Origin: Pedobacter westerhofensis
Lineage (GTDB): Bacteria > Bacteroidota > Bacteroidia > Sphingobacteriales > Sphingobacteriaceae
NCBI RefSeq assembly: GCF_900182595.1
Contig: NZ_FXTN01000007.1
Coordinates: forward strand, 186,001-250,000
DNA length: 64,000 nucleotides
Reading direction: 5' to 3'
Positions 9,281 to 18,299 of the stretch are shown piece by piece. Both the position numbers and the translations under genes were made by a program. Each line of letters begins with the position of its first letter. Position 1 is the first letter of the stretch. The notes below the pieces were generated by a model. That model ran no database searches and was not told where the DNA came from. It worked only from the letters and a program-made list of their open reading frames with translations.

Positions 9281-10261
9281 TCAGGTGTTTGAGAAATTAA
9301 CAATTTCCTCCGCAGGAATGTTTTTCATACACTTAAAATGTCCGAGCGGGCATTGCTCCAGGCCAAACTTGGAACATGGCCTGCAGGGGAGCTCTATGCC
9401 TACAATCAAAGAATCTTTTACCTGATAGGGATACACGCCCAGTAATTCTGGTGTGGTGCCTCCCCATACAGAAGCGATAGGCCGGTTGAAAGCTTCTGCG
9501 ATGTGTGTAAGACCAGTATCAAACCCGATGATCTTGTGTGCCTGTGATACGATGAAGACAGACTGATCAAGGTTGGTTAGCCCGCAGGTAGAATATACAT
9601 TTGCGCCAACGGCATTGCTGATCTCGACGGCGTTTTCTTTTACATCATTGCCTCCAAGCAGCACAACGGGCAGATCAATCCCCCTGCAGATCTCTATGAT
9701 CTTTTCATTGGGCATTCTCTTGGTAAAATGTGTGGCGCCAATAATAAAAGCAATGAATTTTCCCTGATGGGAAGGAGGGAGGAAATCTGCAACCTGGTAT
9801 TGCTTATGCACGTAATAATCAATTGGACGGTTGTCATTTTTTACGCCCAGCACTTTCAGGGTTTCCATATAACGGTCTACCAGGTGATCTTTGGAAAACA
9901 GGGAGGTCCATTTGAATTTTAAGGCCAGCCATTTCCTGATCCTGTCTTTTTTGTAGGTGGATGAGGGGATTTGGGTAGACAGCTTAATGATGGAGGTACG
10001 CAGATTGTTATGCAGATCGATGATCATATCAAACTGCTCATCTTTGATCTCGCGGATCGTATCTTTTAATTTTGGTTTTAAGAGGTGCAGTTTGCTGATG
10101 TAGGGATTTCCCTCGTAGATGTATTTAAACTGCTCCTTGGTCAGGAAGTGTACCTCGCAGCCAGGAACCTGTTCTTTGAGACAGCGGACAACGGGTGTGG
10201 TGTAAATGATATCACCCATTGAACTGAACCTGATCACCAATATTTTCTTTGGGCTTTTCAA
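9281..10261 (-). CDS. Glycosyltransferase family 9 (heptosyltransferase-like)
   Basis: A predicted LPS-core glycosyltransferase of 326 residues that would transfer heptose from ADP-heptose. The start KKILVIRFSSMGDIIYTTPVV is the N-terminal signature of GT9 enzymes such as WaaC/WaaF. The C-terminal donor domain shows VVLLGG, GFDTGLTHIAEAF and SVWGGTTPELLGVYP, with the conserved Asp-Thr-Gly-Leu-Thr-His. Its start overlaps the hldC stop by four bases, so it is in the same operon as the heptose precursor genes, which supports the substrate assignment. Confidence 0.9.
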   Translation of the reverse strand: MKSPKKILVIRFSSMGDIIYTTPVVRCLKEQVPGCEVHFLTKEQFKYIYEGNPYISKLHLLKPKLKDTIREIKDEQFDMIIDLHNNLRTSIIKLSTQIPSSTYKKDRIRKWLALKFKWTSLFSKDHLVDRYMETLKVLGVKNDNRPIDYYVHKQYQVADFLPPSHQGKFIAFIIGATHFTKRMPNEKIIEICRGIDLPVVLLGGNDVKENAVEISNAVGANVYSTCGLTNLDQSVFIVSQAHKIIGFDTGLTHIAEAFNRPIASVWGGTTPELLGVYPYQVKDSLIVGIELPCRPCSKFGLEQCPLGHFKCMKNIPAEEIVNFSNT

Positions 10262-10755
10262 GATGAGCTCCTTATCTTTTCAATAATTGAGGTGGAAGAA
10301 TATCCTGGCAGGAAACTCAGCACTTCTACGCTGCCGCCGTTGGCAATAGTTTCCTGTGCGCCTACGATCGTGTCTACGGTATAGTCACCGCCTTTTACGA
10401 GTACATCCGGCAAAACCGTTTTGATCAGTTCAAGGGGAGTATCGTCGCCAAATAAAACTACAGCATCAATAAAAAACATGGAGGCCAGCAGGGTAGCTCG
10501 TGTAGTTTCATTATTTACCGGCCGCTTCGGCCCTTTGATACATGATACCGACTGATCACTATTTAGCCCTACAATCAGTTTGTCGCCCAGGCCGGCCGCT
10601 TCAGAGAGGTAAGCTACATGTCCGGCGTGCAGCAAATCAAAACAGCCGTTTGTGAAAACTATTCTTTTCCCCTCTGCCTTCCAGGATGCTGCTAAGTCCT
10701 TTAATTGACTGGGAGAAACAATTTTCTGGTTTAATGTATGCTGATGGTTCATCAT
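10258..10755 (-). CDS. hldC: D-glycero-beta-D-manno-heptose 1-phosphate adenylyltransferase
   Basis: Transfers AMP from ATP to heptose 1-phosphate, giving ADP-heptose. It has 165 residues, matching the stand-alone C-terminal half of E. coli HldE (RfaE domain II). The cytidylyltransferase-fold motif is FTNGCFDLLHAGH, with the catalytic HxGH at residues 43-46, followed by LIVGLNSDQSV. The kinase half is the separate gene at 11310-12290. It is packed between gmhA and the glycosyltransferase with no spacer. Confidence 0.93.
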   Translation of the reverse strand: MMNHQHTLNQKIVSPSQLKDLAASWKAEGKRIVFTNGCFDLLHAGHVAYLSEAAGLGDKLIVGLNSDQSVSCIKGPKRPVNNETTRATLLASMFFIDAVVLFGDDTPLELIKTVLPDVLVKGGDYTVDTIVGAQETIANGGSVEVLSFLPGYSSTSIIEKIRSSS

Positions 10756-11310
10756 TTAATAATTCAGGTCTACTGCATTACAGAAAATATGCCCGATCAG
10801 GATATGCATTTCCTGGATCCTGGCGGTAGTGTCATCGGGCACAACAATATTGAGATCGCACAGGCTGTTCATTTCCCCGCCATCCCTTCCTGATAAACCC
10901 AGGGTTTTGCAGCCCAGCTCTTTAGCTGTATGCAGGGCATGGATAATGTTTTTGCTGTTTCCACTAGTAGAAATGGCAATAAACAAGTCGTTCTCACGCG
11001 CCAAAGCCTGTAATTGTCTCGAAAATACAAAGTCGAACCCATAGTCATTGCTGATGGCGGTCATTGCCGATGTATCTACCGTTAAAGCGATACCGGGCAA
11101 TGCCTTACGTTCTTTCACGTACCTGCCGGCCAGTTCTGCGGCGATATGCTGTGCATCGGCGGCACTGCCCCCATTGCCCGCAAGCAGGATCTTGCCCCCG
11201 GCAGCAAGAACTCCGGTAACCATTTCGCATCCTATTTCGATTGCCGGAACAAGTGTGGCAATTACCCTGTCTATCGTTTGCTGATGATTGTTCAGTTCTT
11301 CTAAAACCAT
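10756..11310 (-). CDS. gmhA: D-sedoheptulose 7-phosphate isomerase
   Basis: Catalyses the first committed step to LPS heptose: sedoheptulose 7-phosphate to D-glycero-D-manno-heptose 7-phosphate. It has 184 residues with one SIS domain. The sugar-phosphate site is GNGGSAADAQHIAAELAGRY, and the second loop ISTSGNSKNII is intact. It overlaps hldA by one base and abuts hldC, in an operon order hldA-gmhA-hldC-GT9. Confidence 0.93.
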   Translation of the reverse strand: MVLEELNNHQQTIDRVIATLVPAIEIGCEMVTGVLAAGGKILLAGNGGSAADAQHIAAELAGRYVKERKALPGIALTVDTSAMTAISNDYGFDFVFSRQLQALARENDLFIAISTSGNSKNIIHALHTAKELGCKTLGLSGRDGGEMNSLCDLNIVVPDDTTARIQEMHILIGHIFCNAVDLNY

Positions 11311-12290
11311 TATTTTACTGTTAGTTCAGTTAGTATTTCGTCGATTGTAGTGGTGGCACTGCCGATATGTTTGATCACAATCGAAGCGGCATAATTGGCA
11401 ACCGTACAGGCTTCTTCAATTGAAAAGCCAAGGCCTACGCAATAGGCCAGTGTAGCAATTACCGTGTCGCCTGCGCCTGTTACATCGTATACCTGGTTGG
11501 CAACAACCGGAAGGATGGTACAGTTTGACGGCGTGATGATCGCAATGCCGTTTTCAGAAAGCGTAACGATCAGGTAATCTGTGCCAGTTGCTTCAAAAAT
11601 TACCTTTGCGGCTGCTTCCAGGTCTGCCTGGCTATGGATCTTGTCTGTTTTGGCGGCCTCTGCCAGTTCCTTGCGGTTAGGCTTGATGATAAATGCGCCT
11701 TTATATTTTGTATAATCGAGCCCTTTAGGGTCTACGATTACTTTTTTGTGGAGCTGGTGGCAAGCGTTTATCACCCTGAGGGATAATGACGGCGTAAGAA
11801 GCCCTTTGTTGTAATCAGAAAGGATGACGATGTCGCTCGCTTCGATAGCGGGAAGCAAGGCTGTATAAAAAGTGTCTTCGAGATCTGCAGCAATATCATG
11901 CGTATCCTCCTGATCGATCCTTACAATCTGATGATTGGAGGCAATGACACGGGTTTTTACCGTAGTGGTACGAGAGCTGTCCTTCAGGATCAGTTCTGCC
12001 CCTATATTTTTGCTTTGCAGGATTTCCTTGATTTCGGCCCCGAAGGCATCATCGCCGGTAATTCCGGCAAGTGAAACTGTAGCACCCAGATCGATCAGGT
12101 TGCAGGCCACATTTGCGGCGCCGCCAATGATCTTGTTTTCGTTTTTAACATTTACAATGGGCACCGGCGCTTCGGGCGAAAGCCTCGAAGCACTTCCAAA
12201 GATATAATGGTCCAGCATCACATCACCTATAACCAGGATATTCGGTTTTGGAAGGTTATAATGTGCATTGTATAGTTTTTCTCCAAGCAT
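11310..12290 (-). CDS. hldA: D-glycero-beta-D-manno-heptose 7-phosphate kinase
   Basis: Phosphorylates heptose 7-phosphate at C1 in ADP-heptose synthesis. It has 326 residues, equal to the kinase half of HldE (RfaE domain I). It is a PfkB/ribokinase-fold enzyme: GDVMLDHYIFG near the N-terminus and the ATP/anion-hole signature DVTGAGDTVIA near the C-terminus. First gene of the minus-strand heptose operon. A TATATTTG box lies 18 bases upstream of the ATG. Confidence 0.93.
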   Translation of the reverse strand: MLGEKLYNAHYNLPKPNILVIGDVMLDHYIFGSASRLSPEAPVPIVNVKNENKIIGGAANVACNLIDLGATVSLAGITGDDAFGAEIKEILQSKNIGAELILKDSSRTTTVKTRVIASNHQIVRIDQEDTHDIAADLEDTFYTALLPAIEASDIVILSDYNKGLLTPSLSLRVINACHQLHKKVIVDPKGLDYTKYKGAFIIKPNRKELAEAAKTDKIHSQADLEAAAKVIFEATGTDYLIVTLSENGIAIITPSNCTILPVVANQVYDVTGAGDTVIATLAYCVGLGFSIEEACTVANYAASIVIKHIGSATTTIDEILTELTVK

Positions 12291-12307
12291 GCTGTGGGAT
12301 TAATTTT

Positions 12308-12315
12308 CAAATATA
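12308..12315 (-). promoter_or_regulatory. -7 box of the heptose operon promoter
   Basis: Read on the minus strand, the sequence is TATATTTG, a full match to TAnnTTTG, in the 40-base gap between polX and hldA. No clear -33 TTTG was found. Confidence 0.5.
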
Positions 12316-12330
12316 GGTGAAAAAAAGGGA

Positions 12331-14007
12331 CTACTGTTTTCGTGAGCTAAAATAAGCGCTGATCTGCTCAAGCGTAAATGTATTGAGGCATGATCCTGCT
12401 TCAAGTCCGCCTTTTCTACCCATATAAACGCCATAATGCATATCCCTGAACCCTTCCATGCGGTGTGCATCAGGATTTACCGATAACAGGACACCTTTTT
12501 CCAGCGCATAGCGATGGTAACGCCAGTCGAGATCCAGCCTCAGCGGGTTTGCATTGATCTCAATCACCACATTATTTGCTGCGCAGGCATCAATTATCTT
12601 ATGATAATCTATAGGATAACCTTTACGGCTCAGCAGCAGGCGCCCTGTAGGATGGCCTAATATGGTCGTGTACGGGTTCTCTATGGCTTTGATTAATCGT
12701 GCCGTAGCTTTCTCTTCATCCATTCTCAGGTTGCTGTGTACAGAGGCTACTACAAAATCAAAAGTTTTTAGAATGTCGTCACTGTAATCCAGTGAACCAT
12801 CATTGAGGATATCGCTTTCTATACCTTTGAATATTTTAAATGGGGCCAGCTTTTGATTAAGGGCTTCAATTTCCTGATGTTGTGCGTAAACACGCAGCTC
12901 GTTTAATCCTTTGGCGTAGAAGGCCGATTTGGAGTGGTCGCAGATTCCCAGGTATTCCAGTTTCAGCTGATCTTTACAGTACCTGGCCATCTCTTCCAGC
13001 GTATGCACCCCGTCGCTCCAGGTGGAGTGGTTGTGCAGGCTGCCTTTCAGGTCATCATAAGTGATCAGTGTTGGGAGCTTACCTGATTTGGCAAGCTCAA
13101 CCTCATTGAGTCCTTCACGCAGTTCTGGTTCTACAAAACTCAGGCCTGCTTTAACATAAATTTCCTGCTCATCTGCAAATGGGCCTTCGCCGGCTAATGC
13201 CAGTACAGCATTGACATGGGCATCGTTCCCGGTAAGCTTGAAAAGGTTCAGGTAAAACGCTGATTTGGGATAAATATGCAACTGTATTTTTAAGCCAAAT
13301 GGGCTCATTGCCGTAAACATATTTGCTGTGCTCTGCTCAAAGGGAAGCGCAGCAAAGAGATGTAACTGTTCAGTGATGGCAACATTGTCGGCGCCAATCA
13401 CAAAGTCAAGCTCTTCGATAATCTCGTTGTACCGGCGATAGCCACCTGCTACACGCAGCAGAGGCGCTTCTTCAAGCTGGGTAAGCCATAAAAGAAGCTC
13501 AGCTGTAAGGTTTTGTACAAGAGTTTCGGAATGTGCATACAGGAATTTGCCCTGTGCGGCCATTTTAAACTCAATGACTTTCTTTATCTCCTCCTGGGTT
13601 TTCAGTCCAAAGCCTTTGGCTTCGATCAGGCGGTTTTCGTTGCAGGCATAATACAGCTCACCGATATTTTCTATCCCAAGATCTTTCCAGATGATGACAA
13701 TCTTTTTGGGGCCTATACCCTTAATGCCCAGCATCTCCACAATTCCTTCGGGAGTTTTGAGCAGGATATTTTCCAGATCAGCCATGGTACCTGTCTGCAA
13801 TAACTCCCATACTTTAGCGGCCGTGCTCTTGCCAAGGCCATCGATCTGTTCCATCTCCTCCCGGGTTTTGGTATTGATGGCAAAAGGGAGCTTATCCACT
13901 TTCAGGGCAGCATTGGCTACAGTTTTGATTTTAAAAGGGTTCTCATTATGCAACTCCATCAGCTGAGACAGGAGCCGTAAACTGCGGGCTATGGTCTTAT
14001 TTTCCAT
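12331..14007 (-). CDS. PolX-family protein with HhH and PHP domains; polymerase site degenerate
   Basis: A 558-residue homologue of bacterial DNA polymerase X, a repair polymerase with 3'-5' exonuclease activity. Domains in order: helix-hairpin-helix DNA-binding region (residues 45-110), a pol-beta-like palm (155-300) and a C-terminal PHP phosphoesterase (320-558). The PHP metal ligands look intact: LHNHSTWSDG from residue 324, GICDHSKS, GIESDIL, ASVHSNLR, GHPTGRLL, EINANPLRLDLDWR and PDAH. The palm is altered: the usual GDID reads EELD (Glu199, Asp201), and the third catalytic Asp is replaced by Gln242 in LKIQLHIY. By family knowledge this should reduce or abolish polymerisation, leaving a PHP nuclease or phosphoesterase that binds DNA (inference). 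Confidence 0.85.
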   Translation of the reverse strand: MENKTIARSLRLLSQLMELHNENPFKIKTVANAALKVDKLPFAINTKTREEMEQIDGLGKSTAAKVWELLQTGTMADLENILLKTPEGIVEMLGIKGIGPKKIVIIWKDLGIENIGELYYACNENRLIEAKGFGLKTQEEIKKVIEFKMAAQGKFLYAHSETLVQNLTAELLLWLTQLEEAPLLRVAGGYRRYNEIIEELDFVIGADNVAITEQLHLFAALPFEQSTANMFTAMSPFGLKIQLHIYPKSAFYLNLFKLTGNDAHVNAVLALAGEGPFADEQEIYVKAGLSFVEPELREGLNEVELAKSGKLPTLITYDDLKGSLHNHSTWSDGVHTLEEMARYCKDQLKLEYLGICDHSKSAFYAKGLNELRVYAQHQEIEALNQKLAPFKIFKGIESDILNDGSLDYSDDILKTFDFVVASVHSNLRMDEEKATARLIKAIENPYTTILGHPTGRLLLSRKGYPIDYHKIIDACAANNVVIEINANPLRLDLDWRYHRYALEKGVLLSVNPDAHRMEGFRDMHYGVYMGRKGGLEAGSCLNTFTLEQISAYFSSRKQ

Positions 14008-14085
14008 TGGGCGCTAAAATAAATAAAAAGAAGCGTTTTTCCCTCAACTAAGTATTTATGGCATAGTTTTTTGGACAAGCAGGGT

Positions 14086-14721
14086 ATGAAACGTTTGAAT
14101 TATTTTGGTGCCGTACTGATTGGTTTATCAGCAGCATGCCAATCTCCGGCATCGGATAAGGCACAGTTGGATAGTGCGGTTACAAAGCAGGATACATTGG
14201 TGAGCGAAGTACGCAAAGAAAATGTCGACTCATCTAAGCTGGTGATTGCCGGCAAACAGGCTGGCAGAATATATCTTGGGCAATATATGGAGCAGGTTGC
14301 TGAAATACTCGGCCGGCCTGATGACGGCGATGCTGCAATGGGCAGTGCACTGGGGATCTGGTATGAGGGAACACCAAAAGATAAAAGAAACCCGACAGTA
14401 ATCTTCTCGTCTTACCGCGACAGCAATATGGTGATCAAGGCCGTAAAGCAGGTATCTGTAGCTGCGCCGGAATTCAGGACCGCGGACGGAATGGGTACAG
14501 GTGTAAAGCTGGCGCAACTGCTGAAGGCCTATCCTTCGCTTAAAAAAACGGAGAGTTATGTAAGTGCACAAAAGGACACGGTGATGGTTTACGACAGTGT
14601 GGCCGAAGGGATTGCTTTTGATATCAAAAAGGATACGTGTACCGCAATTACGGTACACGTTAAGCACAGACCGGCAAATGCGGTTTACCTGCCTGTTCAT
14701 CCCGACTGGAAAAGATTATAA
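14086..14721 (+). CDS. Hypothetical lipoprotein
   Basis: A 211-residue predicted lipoprotein of unknown function. A TTG at 14071 would extend it, but the ATG at 14086 gives a normal signal, MKRLNYFGAVLIGLSAAC, with Cys18. After a polar linker, the body has an AGRIYLGQYMEQVAEILGRPDD segment resembling repeat units of small lipoproteins (SmpA/BamE-like in outline), but the match is too weak for a family call. Its stop lies two bases from the convergent GDSL hydrolase gene. Confidence 0.7.
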   Translation: MKRLNYFGAVLIGLSAACQSPASDKAQLDSAVTKQDTLVSEVRKENVDSSKLVIAGKQAGRIYLGQYMEQVAEILGRPDDGDAAMGSALGIWYEGTPKDKRNPTVIFSSYRDSNMVIKAVKQVSVAAPEFRTADGMGTGVKLAQLLKAYPSLKKTESYVSAQKDTVMVYDSVAEGIAFDIKKDTCTAITVHVKHRPANAVYLPVHPDWKRL

Positions 14722-14722
14722 G

Positions 14723-15478
14723 TTATTGGATGACCTTTTGAAAAATGGCGTGATTTAAAACGGTATTCATAATCAGTTTATGGCCTTTATTGTTCAGATG
14801 TGTGCCATCTCCGTAAGCATATTCAGGCTTGATTTTCAGATCGGCAGTGCTGATCTGGTCGAAATAGTCATTACTGCGTTCGCCATAGATCGCTCTGATC
14901 CTATCGTTTATACTTTTTAATTCCTGCCTTTTGGAAAGTTCAGTGAAATTTTTAGGCTGCGTACCGAATAGGATATACGGGACCTTTGCGGAATCAAGAA
15001 GGCTAATGATCCTGGCATAGTTATTTATTACCTCATCGCCTGTAAACCCCTGATTCACATCATGACTGGGAAAAGTAATCATTACCAAATCCGGATGAAG
15101 AGATATAGCTTTGGTAATATTCCTTTTCGGATCCGGGGCTGGCCTGTTAGGAATGGGACTGACAAATCCGGTAGGCATTGCCTGATAGGTAGTGTATCCT
15201 CCCAAAGCCAGATTAATATATGTTAATGGTTTTGGATTTTGTGCTGTGGTCAGGCGCAGCCGGTTTACCCAGGAAGAATCAATAGGGCTGGAACCGGTAC
15301 CGTAAGCAGTAGATGCCCCTAAAATTACAATAACAGGCGAATCAATTGATAAAACGCCGGTATCCCGCCCATCAGCAGAAGCCCCTTTGCCCGGCAGATT
15401 TAAATTGCCATCCTTTTTTTCGCATGCTATCAGCAGAAACATAGCCAGCAAAATGTGGAAGTAAGGTTTGTTTTTCAT
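14723..15478 (-). CDS. SGNH/GDSL hydrolase, lipoprotein
   Basis: A predicted esterase or acetyl-xylan/peptidoglycan-type deacylase of 251 residues, anchored by a lipobox (FLLIAC then EKKDG). The SGNH blocks are visible: VILGASTAYGTG (block I nucleophile Ser), LALGGYTT (Gly block), VMITFPSHDVNQGF (block III-like) and GDGTHLNNKGH (catalytic Asp and His). The substrate is unknown. It stands alone between a hypothetical lipoprotein and sppA. Confidence 0.85.
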   Translation of the reverse strand: MKNKPYFHILLAMFLLIACEKKDGNLNLPGKGASADGRDTGVLSIDSPVIVILGASTAYGTGSSPIDSSWVNRLRLTTAQNPKPLTYINLALGGYTTYQAMPTGFVSPIPNRPAPDPKRNITKAISLHPDLVMITFPSHDVNQGFTGDEVINNYARIISLLDSAKVPYILFGTQPKNFTELSKRQELKSINDRIRAIYGERSNDYFDQISTADLKIKPEYAYGDGTHLNNKGHKLIMNTVLNHAIFQKVIQ

Positions 15479-15566
15479 AAAGAATTGATTAAGTATGATT
15501 TATACTCAAATTTCAATCCTTATGACCGGTAATCAAATCACCAAAGCCGGGGATCTTTAAAAATAA

Positions 15567-17336
15567 CTACTGCACCGAAATATCAAAAGGCATGCGCGCC
15601 TGGATACCGGCGTTTACAATCGCTTTTTTCATTTGCTGGTACAGGAAGAAGTTTTCACCAAATTCCTGTTTTGCATAATACATTTTCACATTATCTGCAC
15701 TATCATCCAGCAGGGATTTCAGGGCGCTGACCTGTTCAGGATATTCAACTACCTTATATTCCTTAAGTTTTGCTTTTTTACCAGCAGCAACTACGGCATC
15801 GTTAAAGCTGCCAAGTCTGTCTGCCAGGCCAATTTTAACGGCATCTGTACCAATCCACACATGTCCGCCGCCAATGGAGTCGATATATGATTTCGATTTC
15901 TTACGGCCATCCGCTACGCGTGTGATGAAACTGTCATATACATGGTTCACATCTGTCTGTATAATTAACCTTTCACCTGCAGTAAGTGGGCGGTTTACAC
16001 TCATAATGTCGGCATATTCGCCGGTTTTAACACCATCGAAGGTAATCCCCAGTTTAGTATTAAAAAGGTTTTGAAAGTTGGGTATAATCCCGAATACGCC
16101 GATAGAGCCGGTGATGGTATTGGGCTGTACAAAGATCGAGTCTGCGGCACAGCCGATATAATAACCGCCGGAGGCAGCTACGTCACCAAAAGATGCAATG
16201 ACAGGTTTAACCTTTTTACTCAAAACGATCTCTCTCCAGATCACATCCGATGCCAGGGCACTGCCGCCACCAGAATTTACGCGCAGTACAATAGCTTTAA
16301 CTTTATCGTCCATCCTCGCTTTTCTGATCGCACGTGAAATACGTTCAGAACCGATAGACTCATCGTTGCCTTCGCCGCCGGTAATATCGCCATTGGCATA
16401 AATCACGGCAATTTTATTTTTGCTGTCGCTGTTCTCTGTTTTCTGGTTTTGGGCGTAATCGTTAATGGTAACTGTAGAAAGCGTTTCTTTGGCACCTGTA
16501 CTGCTCAGTTTTTTTAGTTCGTCCAGTACCTCGTCTTTATACTTCAGCCCGTCTACCATTTTATAGGTCAGGGCATCTTTTGGCTGCTGGATCCTGTAGG
16601 TATTGGCGTACAGATAAAGACTGTCCTTCGGGATATTTCTGGCAGCAGATATCCCTTCAAGGAAAGTATTGTACAGTCCGCCCAGGTAAGCTGTTACCTG
16701 TTTGCGGTTATAATCGCTCATCTTGTCATTGATAAAAGGCTCTACTGCACTTTTATAATTTCCTACCCGGATGATCTGGGCTTCCACACCTATCTTTTCC
16801 ATGGCACCTTTAAAAAAGGTGAGCTGGGAGCTGAAGCCTTTAAATTCCAGTGCGCCCTGTGGGTTAAGGTATACTTTATCCGCAACAGAGGCTAGGTAAT
16901 ACGCATCCTGTGTGTATACTTCGCTGTAAGCAATGATCTTCTTTTTACTTTTCTTAAAATCAACCAGTGCGTCCCTGATCTCTTTAAGGGTAGCTTTACC
17001 TGCGCCGGGAGAACTTACGTTCAGATAGATACAGGTAATATTGTCATCAGTTTTAGCTCTTTTCAGTGCCCTCATCAAATCATTGAAGCCGATACTCTTC
17101 TGGCCGCCCGAACCTACAATAGGAAGGCTTTCCAGCGTTTTATTAGGTGTACGTTCCTTAATGTTTTGATCGAGATTAAGATAAAGCACACTGTTACTGA
17201 GCACACTGATGCTTTTATCTTCATCGATAGAGGATACTACGCCTACCACAAGAAGAATGATAACCAGGAAGATAAGGAATGTAGAAATGATGATACCTAC
17301 TACTGTAGCAAAAACATATTTGAAAAATTCTCTCAT
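15567..17336 (-). CDS. sppA: Signal peptide peptidase SppA, 67K type
   Basis: A membrane-bound protease that clears released signal peptides. It has 589 residues, matching the long tandem-domain type of E. coli (618). An N-terminal membrane helix spans about residues 6-36. The catalytic Lys lies in the first domain in RVGNYKSAVEPF, and the nucleophile Ser in the second domain in FGDVAASGGYYIGCAAD. The ATG at 17336 is 51 bases from the divergent folK. A TATCTTTA element at 17360-17367 (minus) is a possible -7 box. Confidence 0.93.
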   Translation of the reverse strand: MREFFKYVFATVVGIIISTFLIFLVIILLVVGVVSSIDEDKSISVLSNSVLYLNLDQNIKERTPNKTLESLPIVGSGGQKSIGFNDLMRALKRAKTDDNITCIYLNVSSPGAGKATLKEIRDALVDFKKSKKKIIAYSEVYTQDAYYLASVADKVYLNPQGALEFKGFSSQLTFFKGAMEKIGVEAQIIRVGNYKSAVEPFINDKMSDYNRKQVTAYLGGLYNTFLEGISAARNIPKDSLYLYANTYRIQQPKDALTYKMVDGLKYKDEVLDELKKLSSTGAKETLSTVTINDYAQNQKTENSDSKNKIAVIYANGDITGGEGNDESIGSERISRAIRKARMDDKVKAIVLRVNSGGGSALASDVIWREIVLSKKVKPVIASFGDVAASGGYYIGCAADSIFVQPNTITGSIGVFGIIPNFQNLFNTKLGITFDGVKTGEYADIMSVNRPLTAGERLIIQTDVNHVYDSFITRVADGRKKSKSYIDSIGGGHVWIGTDAVKIGLADRLGSFNDAVVAAGKKAKLKEYKVVEYPEQVSALKSLLDDSADNVKMYYAKQEFGENFFLYQQMKKAIVNAGIQARMPFDISVQ

Positions 17337-17387
17337 GTGGATGATTAATATTTAATTTGTAAAGATATTAAATGAATCAGGGTTTAT

Positions 17388-17885
17388 ATGCACTTAGAGA
17401 CCAAAACAGTTTATTTGTTACTTGGGAGTAATTTAGGGGACAGAAGGGCCATGATCGATAATGCGCTGGGCAGGATAGGAAAGTTGGTTGGGCAGATTAC
17501 GGCTATCTCTTCTTTTTATGAGACGGCCGCATGGGGAGTGGAAGACCAGCCTTCATTTTTGAATATCGCTGCGGGCGTAGAAACCACCCTGAGTGCCCAT
17601 GAGGTACTCAGTAATACTTTAAAAATTGAAGAAGAACTGGGACGGGTAAGGGCGGAACATTGGGGCGCCAGGCTGATCGATATTGATATCATTTTATATG
17701 GTGAGGATATCATTACTGATGGAGAAAGGCTGCAGATACCTCATCCGAGGATGCAGGACAGGAAGTTTGTACTGGCTCCGCTGGCCGAAATTGCTGGTCA
17801 AGTTGTTCATCCTTTACTCAAACAAAATATTTCGACATTATTGTCCGTATTAAAGGATAACTTAGTGGTGGTAAAAATCTCATAA
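17388..17885 (+). CDS. folK: 2-amino-4-hydroxy-6-hydroxymethyldihydropteridine diphosphokinase
   Basis: Transfers pyrophosphate from ATP to 6-hydroxymethyl-dihydropterin in folate synthesis. It has 165 residues, the standard size. Motifs: YLLLGSNLGDRRAMI at the N-terminus, the FYET.AWG.EDQPSFLN pterin site, the signature RVRAEHWGARLIDIDIILYG, and IPHPRMQDRKFVLAPLAEI. It is followed after about 20 bases by an Hpt-domain gene. No other folate gene is adjacent. Confidence 0.95.
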   Translation: MHLETKTVYLLLGSNLGDRRAMIDNALGRIGKLVGQITAISSFYETAAWGVEDQPSFLNIAAGVETTLSAHEVLSNTLKIEEELGRVRAEHWGARLIDIDIILYGEDIITDGERLQIPHPRMQDRKFVLAPLAEIAGQVVHPLLKQNISTLLSVLKDNLVVVKIS

Positions 17886-17906
17886 TTTTATATAGTTTTG
17901 TCCCAA

Positions 17907-18284
17907 ATGATAGACGCAGAAAAAAACAACAGCCCTCTTGACCTGTCTTATTTACGGGATATGTCTGGCGACAGTGCCGAATTCATGATCGAGATGATCG
18001 ACATGTTCAAATTACAAACGCCATTATACATTGCCGATCTGGAGCAATCGATCGTTGCACAGGACTGGGATAAAGCAGCAGGCTTTGCGCATAAGATTAA
18101 GCCCACGCTATCATATGTTGGCAGGGAGGATGCCCGCGGACATCTGCAGCTGATTGAGAACAGTGCACGTGACCAGAAAGATTTGTCTGATATGCCAAAG
18201 AATTTCCAGGAATTCAATGATTTTGTACAGGTTTTATACAGGCAGCTGGATGACGCAAAAGCTGAACTGGAGAAACGCCTCTAG
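17907..18284 (+). CDS. Hpt domain protein (histidine phosphotransfer)
   Basis: A stand-alone histidine-containing phosphotransfer domain of 125 residues, which would relay phosphate between a hybrid sensor kinase and a response regulator. The phospho-accepting His62 is in GFAHKIKPTLSYVG, matching the HxxKP signature. The ATG at 17907 is preferred over a TTG nine bases upstream. It follows folK closely and is probably co-transcribed. No kinase or regulator gene is nearby, so its partners are encoded elsewhere. Confidence 0.85.
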   Translation: MIDAEKNNSPLDLSYLRDMSGDSAEFMIEMIDMFKLQTPLYIADLEQSIVAQDWDKAAGFAHKIKPTLSYVGREDARGHLQLIENSARDQKDLSDMPKNFQEFNDFVQVLYRQLDDAKAELEKRL

Positions 18285-18299
18285 TTAGCTTTTAAATTA

